This document shows, piece after piece, positions 8,793 through 16,140 of a stretch of DNA of 64,000 bases; positions within the stretch are counted from its first letter, which is position 1, and the number at the start of each line of letters is the position of its first letter. The translations under genes were made by a program, and so were the position numbers. Below the pieces are notes generated by a model. It did not search any database and was not told where the DNA came from. It saw only the letters and a list, made by a program, of their open reading frames with translations. This stretch comes from Halogeometricum sp. S1BR25-6 (GTDB lineage Archaea; Halobacteriota; Halobacteria; Halobacteriales; Haloferacaceae): positions 682,001-746,000 of the forward strand of contig NZ_JAMQOP010000002.1 of assembly GCF_031624495.1 (NCBI RefSeq), read 5' to 3'.

Positions 8793-9017
8793 ATGTCGCT
8801 CACCGGCGCGCCCGCCGTCAGACGCAACGCCGCGGCGGGGGCGGTCTGTGCGACCCTTCTCGTCGCCGTCGCCGAGTTCCTCGTTCCCCTCGTCTTCGAC
8901 GGCGCGGCGGACGCGACGGCCCGGTACGCGCTGGCCCTGCTGGCGTTCGCGTTGTGGATGACGTGGTTCGTCCTCACCGGCGTCGCGGTGCTGGCCGACG
9001 ACGAGTCGGCGGAGTAG
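8793..9017 (+). CDS. Small two-helix membrane protein
   Basis: The 74-residue protein has hydrophobic segments at about residues 15-34 and 43-64 and an acidic tail DDESAE. The ATG at 8793 is chosen over a TTG at 8766 because GGAG stands a few bases before it and a T-rich GTTTGTCC box lies 28 bases upstream. No family is recognised. The following gene is convergent and begins 18 bases past its end. Confidence 0.6.
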   Translation: MSLTGAPAVRRNAAAGAVCATLLVAVAEFLVPLVFDGAADATARYALALLAFALWMTWFVLTGVAVLADDESAE

Positions 9018-9035
9018 CCGGGTGACCGAAGATCC

Positions 9036-9851
9036 TCAGACCGGTCCCGTCCGCTCGACGGCCGCCTCGAACGCGTCGAGGAACGTCGGGTCGTACGACT
9101 CCTCGACGTGCTCGACGTTCCAGAGCCCCGAGGTGCGAATCTTCGCGCTCCGCGCGTAGTCGCCGAGCCAGTCGCTCCGCCGCGGGTCGATTGGGGAACG
9201 GTCGTATAGTGGCGTTCGCAACCGATTACTCACCCGACCGCACGACGTCGTGCGGTCGGTGAGCGAAGACTTGCGAACGCTACTATAGTTGCTCAGCAGC
9301 GCAATGAGGTTCCGTTCGAGATACGCCCGGTCGCTGTCGGGTCCCGGTTCGTCGTCCACGTCGACCCAGAGAAACGGCTGGTCGCGGAGGAACGCGCTGA
9401 CCCGCCGTTCCAGCGGGTACTCCTCGTCGCGCACGTCGCTCCGCTCGCGCCCCTCGGGAATTCGTGGGGTTCCCCAGTCGGGATACCTGTCGTGGAGGGC
9501 GTACCGCTCGACGAACGCCTCGCCGACGCGGCGGCGGTAGACGGACCCGCGGTGGTTGCCGCCGTGCGGGTGTGCCGAACTGCGCGCGCCGGTGCCGTAG
9601 TGCTGTTTCACCCGGTCCCACATCGTCGTCGAACTCCCCGCGGAGACGGCGTGCGTGCCGACCCGCGTCACGCGGCGCGCGCCGCTTCCCGCCCGCGTCT
9701 CGCCCGGCGCGAGGAAGAGGTACACCCCGCGAGCGGGCCAGTCCATCCGGCCCGTGCAGTCGCCGAGGCGACGCGCGCCGCCGACCCGTTCGTCGAGTCG
9801 AGCGAGGAGGGCGTACAACCGGTCGAGGTCCGCGCGCCTGTCCTTCGTCAC
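9036..9851 (-). CDS. GIY-YIG-like domain protein carrying an in-frame palindromic insertion
   Basis: The 271-residue protein opens with a helical part, then ARGVYLFLAPGE and RVGTHAV, placed like the two strands of the GIY-YIG nuclease fold, followed by LWDR-type (here MWDRVKQH) and HRGSVYRRRVG motifs; a later YLERNLIALL could supply the metal-binding Glu. This suggests a nuclease-like fold; the assignment is by pattern only. Residues 188-215 are encoded by an 85-bp palindrome (9204-9288): the flanks read ...LLSNY and DRSPIDPRR..., which would join into a sensible continuous sequence without it. The insertion keeps the frame, so a full-length protein with a 28-residue extra loop is still predicted. 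Confidence 0.65.
   Translation of the reverse strand: MTKDRRADLDRLYALLARLDERVGGARRLGDCTGRMDWPARGVYLFLAPGETRAGSGARRVTRVGTHAVSAGSSTTMWDRVKQHYGTGARSSAHPHGGNHRGSVYRRRVGEAFVERYALHDRYPDWGTPRIPEGRERSDVRDEEYPLERRVSAFLRDQPFLWVDVDDEPGPDSDRAYLERNLIALLSNYSSVRKSSLTDRTTSCGRVSNRLRTPLYDRSPIDPRRSDWLGDYARSAKIRTSGLWNVEHVEESYDPTFLDAFEAAVERTGPV
9204..9288. repeat. 85-bp palindromic element (MITE-like) inside a coding sequence
   Basis: The outer arms 9204-9221 and 9271-9288 match as an inverted repeat in 16 of 18 positions (core GCGTTCGCAA / TTGCGAACGC). The inner arms 9229-9246 and 9247-9263 match completely except for one bulged C, and are centred on CACGAC/GTCGTG. About 7 bases per side between the arms do not pair. 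The element sits in the gene at 9036-9851 and adds 28 codons (84 bp) without a frameshift. TA stands at both outer borders, so a TA target duplication is possible. No second copy was noticed in the window. Confidence 0.8.
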
Positions 9852-9909
9852 GAGCGGATCTATTCACCGCATCTGATAAAAACGTTCGTCGGAGCACCCG
9901 CCCAGTCGC

Positions 9910-10302
9910 TCAGTCGTACGTGCTGTGCGTCGCGGTTCCGACGTCGACGCGGACGAGGACGTTCTCCGACCACGCGTCCTCCTCGGCGCCGTACTTCCGA
10001 TTTATCTCCCGCGTCGCCGTTCGCGTCTCGGCCTCGTCCTCGACTATCTCGGCGGTCCCGAGGAGCGTCACCGCCCACCGGGCGCGTCCGCCCTCGTCCT
10101 TCTGTACCGACAGGGAGACGCGAGGATTCTCACGAAGGTTCCGCAGTTTCGTCCCCGTGGTGACGAGTTCCACGACGCCGTCCTCGTAGCGGAACCAAAC
10201 GGGCGCGACGTGGGGTCGGCCGTCGCGGCACGTCGCCAGGTGCGCCATCAGGGGTTCGCTCGTCAGCAGTTCCTCCACCTCGTCGGGCACGTCGTCGGTC
10301 AT
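9910..10302 (-). CDS. Pyridoxamine 5'-phosphate oxidase family protein (split-barrel flavin-binding)
   Basis: The 130-residue protein has the family pattern: LLTSEPLMAHLATCRDGRPHVAP at residues 10-32 (first barrel strands), VWFRYEDG, then KLRNLRENPRVSLSV, typical of small FMN- or F420-binding split-barrel proteins. The start is the ATG at 10302; the frame is open much further upstream, but only as antisense of other genes. Because the organism makes F420 (cof genes at 38-42 kb), either FMN or F420 could be the cofactor. The substrate is unknown. Confidence 0.85.
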   Translation of the reverse strand: MTDDVPDEVEELLTSEPLMAHLATCRDGRPHVAPVWFRYEDGVVELVTTGTKLRNLRENPRVSLSVQKDEGGRARWAVTLLGTAEIVEDEAETRTATREINRKYGAEEDAWSENVLVRVDVGTATHSTYD

Positions 10303-10381
10303 ACCCCGTGTAGACGGACGCGGACGGGAAAGCCCTCCCGCCGCAGGGCGTTTACCGGTCGGCGTCCTATCCACGTCCGAT

Positions 10382-10939
10382 ATGGGAGACGACGAGGAGG
10401 CCGAATCCGGGATGTACGCCGTCACGAGGTCCGGTCTGACGGTCGGCTGTGAGAACTTCAAAGCGATAGACGGAGGCGTCCTCCTCTTCGCGGACGTCAA
10501 GCGAAAGCGCGTCTCGGGGTTCGTCCCGCGCGAGGAACTGAAGTACGTCCTCTCCGCCGACGCGACGACGCGGACGGGCGAGAGCGTCTGGGACGCCGGA
10601 GGTCGGGAGGACTCGGAGGTGCGGTCGGTGTCGCCGTCGTCCGCAGAGTCGGGGTCGGCCGACGAGGACGAGAGCGGGGACGAGGACGGCTTCCGGAGCG
10701 AACTGACCGTGCTCGGCGGTCTCGGAGATACGTACGCCGAGCGACTCCACGGAGGGGGTATCGACTCGCTGTCGGCGATGCGCGGCGCCGACGCCGCGCG
10801 CGTGGCGGCCGCGGCGGGCGTCTCCGAGAGCAGGGCGAACCGATGGATAGACGCCGCGAACGAACGGGACGAGGGGGCGAGTTCGGAGCGACAGGCCAAC
10901 GCGGAGACGTCGGCGGAGGACGAGGCCGACACCGCCTGA
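10382..10939 (+). CDS. Acidic protein with C-terminal helix-hairpin-helix domain
   Basis: The 185-residue protein has an N-terminal small beta domain (about 1-60, with GGVLLFADVKRKRVSGFVPRE), an Asp/Ser/Glu-rich linker (80-108), and a C-terminal segment (112-155) with GGLGDTYAERLHGGGI and VSESRANRWIDAA. The last part has the shape of a helix-hairpin-helix unit like that of RuvA/ComEA-type or topoisomerase-tail domains, which bind DNA backbone or other proteins. Whether it binds DNA is an inference. It is convergent with the epimerase gene, with only 7 bases between. Confidence 0.7.
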   Translation: MGDDEEAESGMYAVTRSGLTVGCENFKAIDGGVLLFADVKRKRVSGFVPREELKYVLSADATTRTGESVWDAGGREDSEVRSVSPSSAESGSADEDESGDEDGFRSELTVLGGLGDTYAERLHGGGIDSLSAMRGADAARVAAAAGVSESRANRWIDAANERDEGASSERQANAETSAEDEADTA

Positions 10940-10946
10940 ACCCGAA

Positions 10947-11978
10947 TCAGGCCCGTTCGGCGTCGAACGCCGCGACGAACTCGTCGGTCGACTCGCGCCA
11001 CGCCGTCGCGAGTCGGTCCTCGAACTCCCGTTCTCCGAGGGCGTCGACCTCGTCGCGTTCGTCCAACCACTCGACCGTCCGCTTCGCGCCCGTTCGGAAA
11101 TCGACGGTGTACTCGAATTCGAGGTCGCGTTTCGCCTTCGCGTTGTCGAAGACGGTGCTGTAGCGGAAGTGGTCGCGGAGCATCTCGGTGCGGTCGGGCG
11201 CGACGACCCGGAGCACGTTCGTCGGGACGTGGACGAGGTCCGGGTCGGGCGCGTCGAGGGCCTCGGCCACGCGCCGGTGGTACTGGTTCCACGTCATCGT
11301 CTCCTCGCTGGTGACGTTGTACGCCTCGCCGGCCACCGTCCCGGCGTCGGCCTCGACGGCCCCGACGAACGCGCGGGCCACGTCGTCGCGGTGGCACATC
11401 CCCCACAGCGAGGTGCCGTCGCCGTGGACGACGATGGGTCGCCCCTCGCGGATTCTGGAGACGTACGAGGAGTCGGTCCCGAACGTGTGCAGGAGCGTCC
11501 CGCCCTCGCCGTAGGTGCTCCACGGTCGGAGAACCGTCGCGTCGAAGGCGTCGCCGTCGGCCGCGAAGAACACGTCCTCGGCGGCTATCTTTTCGGCGGC
11601 GTAGTCGCTGACGGGCGGGTTCCGCGGCGCCGTCTCGTCGACGGGGTTCGACGGCGGCGGCCGGTGGTAGACGTCGATGGTCGAACAGAAGACGAAGCGG
11701 TCGACCCGCCCCTCGAACGCGCGGACGGCGCTCTCGGCGTCGGCCTCCGAGAAGCAGACCATGTCGATGACCGCGTCGGGCGCGGGGTCGAGGTCGCGCA
11801 TCCGGCGCTCGAACGCCTCGTAGTCCGTTCGGTCCGCGTGAATCTCCCGGACCTCGTCCGGAATCTCGGCGTCCGTCTCGCCGCGGGTAACCGTCGTCAC
11901 GTCGTGACCCGACGCGACGAGTTGTCGCGTGATTCCCGTGCTGATGAGACCGGTGCCGCCGACGAGAAGTACGTCCAT
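10947..11978 (-). CDS. NAD-dependent epimerase/dehydratase family protein
   Basis: The 343-residue extended short-chain dehydrogenase/reductase has the nucleotide-binding loop VGGTGLISTG at residues 6-15, FCSTIDVY near 97, and a tyrosine-lysine pair Y126-x3-K130 in the usual active-site position (DYAAEKIAAED). VLRPWSTYGEG follows as the substrate-binding segment. It most likely acts on a nucleotide sugar or similar substrate; the reaction is not determinable. A TTTTGTCC box lies 21-28 bases upstream of the ATG, and a short CGCGAG/CTCGCG palindrome (11981-11994) sits between box and start. Confidence 0.87.
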   Translation of the reverse strand: MDVLLVGGTGLISTGITRQLVASGHDVTTVTRGETDAEIPDEVREIHADRTDYEAFERRMRDLDPAPDAVIDMVCFSEADAESAVRAFEGRVDRFVFCSTIDVYHRPPPSNPVDETAPRNPPVSDYAAEKIAAEDVFFAADGDAFDATVLRPWSTYGEGGTLLHTFGTDSSYVSRIREGRPIVVHGDGTSLWGMCHRDDVARAFVGAVEADAGTVAGEAYNVTSEETMTWNQYHRRVAEALDAPDPDLVHVPTNVLRVVAPDRTEMLRDHFRYSTVFDNAKAKRDLEFEYTVDFRTGAKRTVEWLDERDEVDALGEREFEDRLATAWRESTDEFVAAFDAERA

Positions 11979-11998
11979 ACCGCGAGTGCTCGCGGCGG

Positions 11999-12006
11999 GG
12001 ACAAAA
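11999..12006 (-). promoter_or_regulatory. T-rich promoter box of the epimerase gene
   Basis: On the minus strand this reads TTTTGTCC and begins 28 bases before the ATG at 11978. The same box occurs at near-identical spacing before several other genes in the window. Confidence 0.45.
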
Positions 12007-12024
12007 GTGGGTCGTCCGTTGGGG

Positions 12025-12279
12025 TCAGGACCGGCCGCGCGCGAGAACGAGTATCTCGCCGAGGAACACCCACGTCAACCCGACCAAGACGAGTCCGGCG
12101 CCGACGACGACGGGCCGCCCGTCGAACGTCGGCCCCGAGGAGACGAGCGCCCACGCCGTTGTCTCCGAGAGGAGCGCCTCGGCGGGGTAGAGCACGCCGG
12201 CCGTGACGACGAGGAACCCGAAGAACACGAGTCCGTACGCCGAGAGGGAGAGCGCCCGTCCGGGGGTGCCGGGAGTCAT
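12025..12279 (-). CDS. Small membrane protein, two to three helices
   Basis: The 84-residue protein has hydrophobic segments at about residues 14-30 and 56-78, with a polar loop containing PTFDGRPVVVG between them, and a short basic tail. The pattern is that of an integral membrane protein with both ends on the same side. No family is recognised. It lies between the epimerase and msrB genes on the same strand. Confidence 0.6.
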   Translation of the reverse strand: MTPGTPGRALSLSAYGLVFFGFLVVTAGVLYPAEALLSETTAWALVSSGPTFDGRPVVVGAGLVLVGLTWVFLGEILVLARGRS

Positions 12280-12347
12280 TGGGAACCTACTCGCCGGGGG
12301 AGTATTCAGTACGAACTCGGTAGCCCGGTCGAATCGAGTCGTTACGG

Positions 12348-12370
12348 CGCGTTACGAGCGCTGTAACGCG
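12348..12370. repeat. 8-bp inverted repeat CGCGTTAC/GTAACGCG with 7-base loop
   Basis: A perfect stem (12348-12355 with 12363-12370) in the 177-base space between the 12025 gene and msrB. A second pair, GGACGCTC near 12371 and GAGCGTCC near 12419, surrounds it. These could be an operator or a weak terminator; there is no T tract, so termination is not supported. Confidence 0.35.
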
Positions 12371-12456
12371 GACGCTCCGGATGAGGTCGGGACGACAGTT
12401 CGGTCGCCGGACGGAAGCGAGCGTCCGGGGCGCGGCTTAACGACCGGTTCGGAGCG

Positions 12457-12861
12457 TCACTCCTCGGGGTCGAAGTCGAGGGCGACGGAGTTGATGCAGT
12501 AGCGCTTGCCGGTCGGGTCGGGGCCGTCGTCGAAGACGTGGCCGAGGTGGCCGTCGCAGTTCTTGCAGGTGACCTCGATGCGGCGCATCCCGTGACGGGT
12601 GTCCGTCTCCGTCTCGACGGCGTCGTCGTTCGCGGCGAAGAAGGCGGGCCACCCGCACCCGGAGTCGTACTTCGTCTCGGCCTCGAACAGTTCGGCGCCG
12701 CACCCCGCACAGCGGTAGACGCCGTCCTCGTCGCGGTCGAGGTGCTCGCCGCTGAATTTGGGTTCCGTCCCGCGTTCGCGGAGAATCTCGTACTCCTCGT
12801 CGGTGAGTCGCTCGCGCCACTCGTCGTCGCTCGTCGGAGCGTCCGAACCCTGGTGAGACAT
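12457..12861 (-). CDS. msrB: Peptide-methionine (R)-S-oxide reductase
   Basis: The 134-residue protein repairs oxidised methionine (the R epimer) in proteins. It has the two zinc CxxC pairs (C51/C54 in YRCAGCGAEL and C99/C102 in VTCKNCDGH), the substrate pocket CGWPAF (69-74) and the catalytic cysteine in RYCINSVAL (C122). Length and motifs are complete for the family. It uses thioredoxin-type reductants in other organisms. It is a single gene, transcribed with its neighbours' orientation but separated by 177 bases from the next gene. Confidence 0.96.
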   Translation of the reverse strand: MSHQGSDAPTSDDEWRERLTDEEYEILRERGTEPKFSGEHLDRDEDGVYRCAGCGAELFEAETKYDSGCGWPAFFAANDDAVETETDTRHGMRRIEVTCKNCDGHLGHVFDDGPDPTGKRYCINSVALDFDPEE

Positions 12862-12933
12862 ACTCGACCGTAGGCGTCCGACACCGAAGAATCCACGGTT
12901 CGGTCGGGTTCGCGCACCGACGCCGGTCCGCGC

Positions 12934-13347
12934 TCAGTCCTCGCGTCGGAGGAACTTCGGCAGTCTGAGCCGTTCGAGGTCGTCGACGTCGAGTTCGAGC
13001 ATCGACGCCCGGCCGATGGCGTTCGGGAGGCGCCGCCCGGGGTCGTCGACGTCGGTATCCTCGTCCTCGGGGTCGACCGCGATGCCTTTCGCCTCGATGA
13101 GCGCCTCCCACGTCTCCGCGTCGGAGTCGTACTCCTCGCGGTGGTCTCGGACGGCGTTGCGCCCCTCCGCGTACGCCAGGTCGAGCACGCTCCGCTGGTA
13201 CGCCGTGGCGGCTATCCGAAGGATGCGCGCGCGTTCGGTCTCGTGCTCGTGGCCCAACTCCGCGGCGGTCCCCAACGCGTACATCCGGCGGAGGGCCTCC
13301 TCGGCGTCGAGCGAGTCCCACTCCAGGTCGAAGGCGCGTTCGTACAT
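12934..13347 (-). CDS. Acidic helical protein, partner gene of the KaiC-like ATPase
   Basis: The 137-residue protein is mostly helical (residues 1-80), followed by an acidic linker (DPEDEDTDVDDPG) and a short C-terminal segment LERLRLPKFLRRED. Its start codon lies 3 bases after the stop of the KaiC-like gene, so the two are very probably one transcript and translationally linked. No recognised motif. Context suggests it works with or is controlled by the ATPase. Confidence 0.7.
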   Translation of the reverse strand: MYERAFDLEWDSLDAEEALRRMYALGTAAELGHEHETERARILRIAATAYQRSVLDLAYAEGRNAVRDHREEYDSDAETWEALIEAKGIAVDPEDEDTDVDDPGRRLPNAIGRASMLELDVDDLERLRLPKFLRRED

Positions 13348-13350
13348 GGC

Positions 13351-14055
13351 TCAGAAGTCCACGTGGTCCATCGGGTCCACGCTCAACCCCTCGTCCGTGA
13401 ACGTCAGCGACCGGATGTCGCAGTCGATGTTGGTTCCGCGCATCTTCACCACCTGAATCCCCCGCGTCATCCCCGTCGCTTCGAGGTAGTTGTGGAAGAA
13501 GATGACGCCGTGCGCGAGGAAGTGCTCGTCGGAGTAGGAACTCGGGTCGGTCATCTCGGAGATGAGAAGCGTCGTCGCGTCCCCCTGTTTCAGCGCGGTC
13601 AGAAACCGCGTCATCTCCTGGTCGTCCCCGGTGAACAGCAGTTGGAGCAACATCGTCGAGTCGATGACGAGGCGGTCGACCTTCCGCGAGTTCACGAACG
13701 CGACGATTTTGTCCGTCAGGCTCTGCACGCCCGAGGTATTCCCGCTCCCGGAGAACTGATTCAGGATGTGCTTTCCCTTCTGACTGGCGAGATTGATGAA
13801 CCGGAACTGGTCCGACGAGGTGAGCGTCTCGAAGCCGAAGTCGTAGCTCGACATGTCGCTGACGAGTTCCTCGCGCGTCTCGTGCATCGTGATATACATA
13901 CAGTTCTCTCCATTACGTAGCCCCTCGGCGACGAACTGGGCCGTGAACGTCGTCTTCCCACTTCCCGGAGGACCCGACAGCACGTAGAGTCGACCGGGGA
14001 GGAACCCCCCCTGGATGAGGTGATCGAAACCGCTGACCCCACTCGGAATCCGCAT
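13351..14055 (-). CDS. KaiC/RAD55 family ATPase
   Basis: The 234-residue single-domain RecA-fold protein has Walker A SGPPGSGKTT (27-36) and a Walker B-type strand VDRLVIDST (about 125-133), after the typical opening GVSGFDHLIQGGF. It is much shorter than circadian KaiC, which has two such domains; single-domain forms are widespread in archaea, where some act in signalling or motility. Its TATA-like box lies 23-28 bases before the ATG, implying a leaderless message. The downstream gene begins 3 bases after its stop. Third-base G+C looks slightly lower than in neighbouring genes. Confidence 0.85.
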   Translation of the reverse strand: MRIPSGVSGFDHLIQGGFLPGRLYVLSGPPGSGKTTFTAQFVAEGLRNGENCMYITMHETREELVSDMSSYDFGFETLTSSDQFRFINLASQKGKHILNQFSGSGNTSGVQSLTDKIVAFVNSRKVDRLVIDSTMLLQLLFTGDDQEMTRFLTALKQGDATTLLISEMTDPSSYSDEHFLAHGVIFFHNYLEATGMTRGIQVVKMRGTNIDCDIRSLTFTDEGLSVDPMDHVDF

Positions 14056-14077
14056 ACCTTATTCACTATATTATGAC

Positions 14078-14083
14078 TTATAA
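14078..14083 (-). promoter_or_regulatory. TATA box of the KaiC-like operon
   Basis: TTATAA on the minus strand lies 23-28 bases upstream of the ATG at 14055, in one of the few AT-rich patches of the region. Confidence 0.55.
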
Positions 14084-14103
14084 CCGTTCCGGGGAATACG
14101 GTG

Positions 14104-14922
14104 TCACTCCGGAAACAGCTCTCGCTCGCGGTCGATACCGTCGATTCGGACCACGTCTTCGTCGTCGAGTTCGAGCGTCGTCGCCGCCGCGAGGTTGGCG
14201 CGGAGGTGCGACTCCGAACTCGCCTTCGGGACGACGGCGCACCCCTTCGCACGCGCCCACGCCAACGAGACGGCGTGGGGCGTGGTGTCGTGTTTTTCGG
14301 CGACCGCGACCACCTCCTCCACCTCCGAGACGAGACCGCCGGCCAGCGGCGAGTAGGCGACGACCGCTTCGCCGTGGTCTCGCGCGTCGTCGAGCAGTTC
14401 CGGTCGGGCGAACAGCGGGTGATACTCCGTCTGGTGGGCGGCTATCGGCGCGTCGAGGTGGTCGCGCGCCGTCGCGAGTTCCTCGACGGTGAAGTTGCTC
14501 ACGCCGACGTTGCGAATCAGTCCCTCCTCGCGCAGGCGGTCGAACGCCGCGAGCGTCGTCTCGGGGTCGTAGGCGTCGATGGGGCGGTGGACGTACAGCA
14601 GGTCGACGTACTCCGTGCCCAGTCGCTCCAGACTCTCCCGCGCGCTGGAGAGCACGTCGTCGTGCGCGAGTTCGTCGGCCCACACCTTCGTCGCGAGGAA
14701 GACGTCCTCGCGCGGTACGTCCCCGGCGGCCACGGCGTCGCCGACGACCGCTTCGTTCCCGTATATCTGCGCGGTGTCGACGTGGCGGTAGCCCATCTCC
14801 AGCGCCGTCGTGACCGCGCGGGCCTCCGCGGCGGTGTCGAGACCCATCGTCCCGAGTCCGACGGCGGGGACGGCGGCGTCCCCCACTCTGTCGACGTCGT
14901 CGACCGTTCGGCGTTCGTCCAT
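14104..14922 (-). CDS. Aldo/keto reductase
   Basis: The 272-residue TIM-barrel oxidoreductase has the catalytic set of the superfamily: Asp and Tyr in VDTAQIYGNE (D48, Y53), Lys in LATKVWADE, and His in LLYVHRP. IRNVGVSNF and YHPLFARPELL are classic family segments, and VVPKASSESH near the C-terminus binds the NADPH phosphate. The enzyme reduces aldehydes or ketones with NAD(P)H; the natural substrate is unknown. It is divergent from the FAD oxidoreductase gene at 15070, with a 147-base shared control region holding a TATAAA at 14997. Confidence 0.92.
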   Translation of the reverse strand: MDERRTVDDVDRVGDAAVPAVGLGTMGLDTAAEARAVTTALEMGYRHVDTAQIYGNEAVVGDAVAAGDVPREDVFLATKVWADELAHDDVLSSARESLERLGTEYVDLLYVHRPIDAYDPETTLAAFDRLREEGLIRNVGVSNFTVEELATARDHLDAPIAAHQTEYHPLFARPELLDDARDHGEAVVAYSPLAGGLVSEVEEVVAVAEKHDTTPHAVSLAWARAKGCAVVPKASSESHLRANLAAATTLELDDEDVVRIDGIDRERELFPE

Positions 14923-15069
14923 ACGCGGGTCCGCGTCGGCACGGGTAATAGCCCTGTCCGATTCGCGCGAAACGCGGGGGAGGCCTACGGGCGCTACTAT
15001 AAAGCGGGGAGGGTCCTAAGCCGCGTTCGTGTGCGACAGGACGACACCGGACGACGGCGAGGCGAAGCG

Positions 15070-16140
15070 ATGACCACCCGCGTCGGCATCGTCGGCGCGG
15101 GCGCCGCGGGCGCCGGGGCGGCGTACGCCCTCCGCGGGGCGGACGCCGAAGTGACGATACTGGAGAAGAGCCGCGGCGTCGGCGGGCGCGCGGCGACGCG
15201 GAGAAAGAACGACTGCCGCTACGACCACGGCGCCAACTACGTCAAAGACGGCGACGAGCGAACCGACTCGCTGCTCCGCGAACTCGGCGACGAGGGGTTA
15301 GTCGACGTCGAAAAGCCGGTCTGGATATTCGAGGGCGACGGCGAGATACGCGAGGGCGACGACGACGAGGCCCACAAGTGGACGTGGACCGAGGGAATCA
15401 CCCAGTTGGCCAAGCGCCTCCTCGCCCGGACGGACGCCGAGGTGCGAAAGGGGACGCGCGTCGAGCGAATCGCCCGCGAGGGAGCGGGAGACGGGACTGA
15501 CTCGGAGACGTGGACCGTCACCGACACCGACGGGGAGACGCACGGCCCGTTCGACGTCCTCCTCCTGACGCCGCCCGCGCCGCAGACGACCGCCCTCCTG
15601 GAGGCGACAGAGTGGGACGACGAGCGACTCGGGACGCTGACCGACGCCGTCGCCGAGGTGGAGTACCGCACCATCCGCACGTTCGTGCTGGACTACGACT
15701 TCCGCGAGTCGTACCCGTGGTACGGCGCCGTCAACGTCGACGACGACCACGAGGTGGGGTGGCTCTCCCGCGAGGAGTGCAAGGACGGACACGTCCCCGA
15801 CGGGGAGAGCCTGCTGGTCGCACAGATGGCGCCCGACTGGTCGGCCGAGCGCTACGACGACCCCCTCGACGAGGCGGGCGCGGACGCCGCGGAACTGGTC
15901 GCGGACCTCCTGGGCGACGAACGGTACGCCGACCCCGAGTGGGTCGACGACCAGGGCTGGCGCTACGCCCTCCCGGAGGGCGGCGTCGACGATGACGCGG
16001 TCCGGAGCGCCGAGGGCGCCGGCCTCTTCTTCGCCGGCGACTGGACAGTCGGCGAGGGCCGCGTCCACCGGGCGCTCTGGAACAGTCACGACGTCGGCGA
16101 GCGAATCGGGGAGGGCGCCGGCGGCGCGGACGAGAACTGA
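15070..16140 (+). CDS. FAD-dependent amine oxidase/renalase-like oxidoreductase
   Basis: The 356-residue flavoprotein opens with a Rossmann dinucleotide loop (VGIVGAGAAGAGAAYAL), then EKSRGVGGRAATRR, the second FAD contact of the amine oxidase/protoporphyrinogen oxidase group. Near the C-terminus GLFFAGDWTVGEGRVHRALW closes the FAD site. The overall pattern is that of renalase-like bacterial proteins. The substrate is unknown. The gene ends at the very base before the stop of the convergent Rieske gene. Confidence 0.87.
   Translation: MTTRVGIVGAGAAGAGAAYALRGADAEVTILEKSRGVGGRAATRRKNDCRYDHGANYVKDGDERTDSLLRELGDEGLVDVEKPVWIFEGDGEIREGDDDEAHKWTWTEGITQLAKRLLARTDAEVRKGTRVERIAREGAGDGTDSETWTVTDTDGETHGPFDVLLLTPPAPQTTALLEATEWDDERLGTLTDAVAEVEYRTIRTFVLDYDFRESYPWYGAVNVDDDHEVGWLSREECKDGHVPDGESLLVAQMAPDWSAERYDDPLDEAGADAAELVADLLGDERYADPEWVDDQGWRYALPEGGVDDDAVRSAEGAGLFFAGDWTVGEGRVHRALWNSHDVGERIGEGAGGADEN

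Noticed and set aside
9910-11523. A 537-codon frame extending from the flavin-type protein across its neighbours
   Set aside because: Only the last 130 codons resemble a protein family; the rest is antisense of the helix-hairpin-helix gene and a frame shadow of the epimerase gene.
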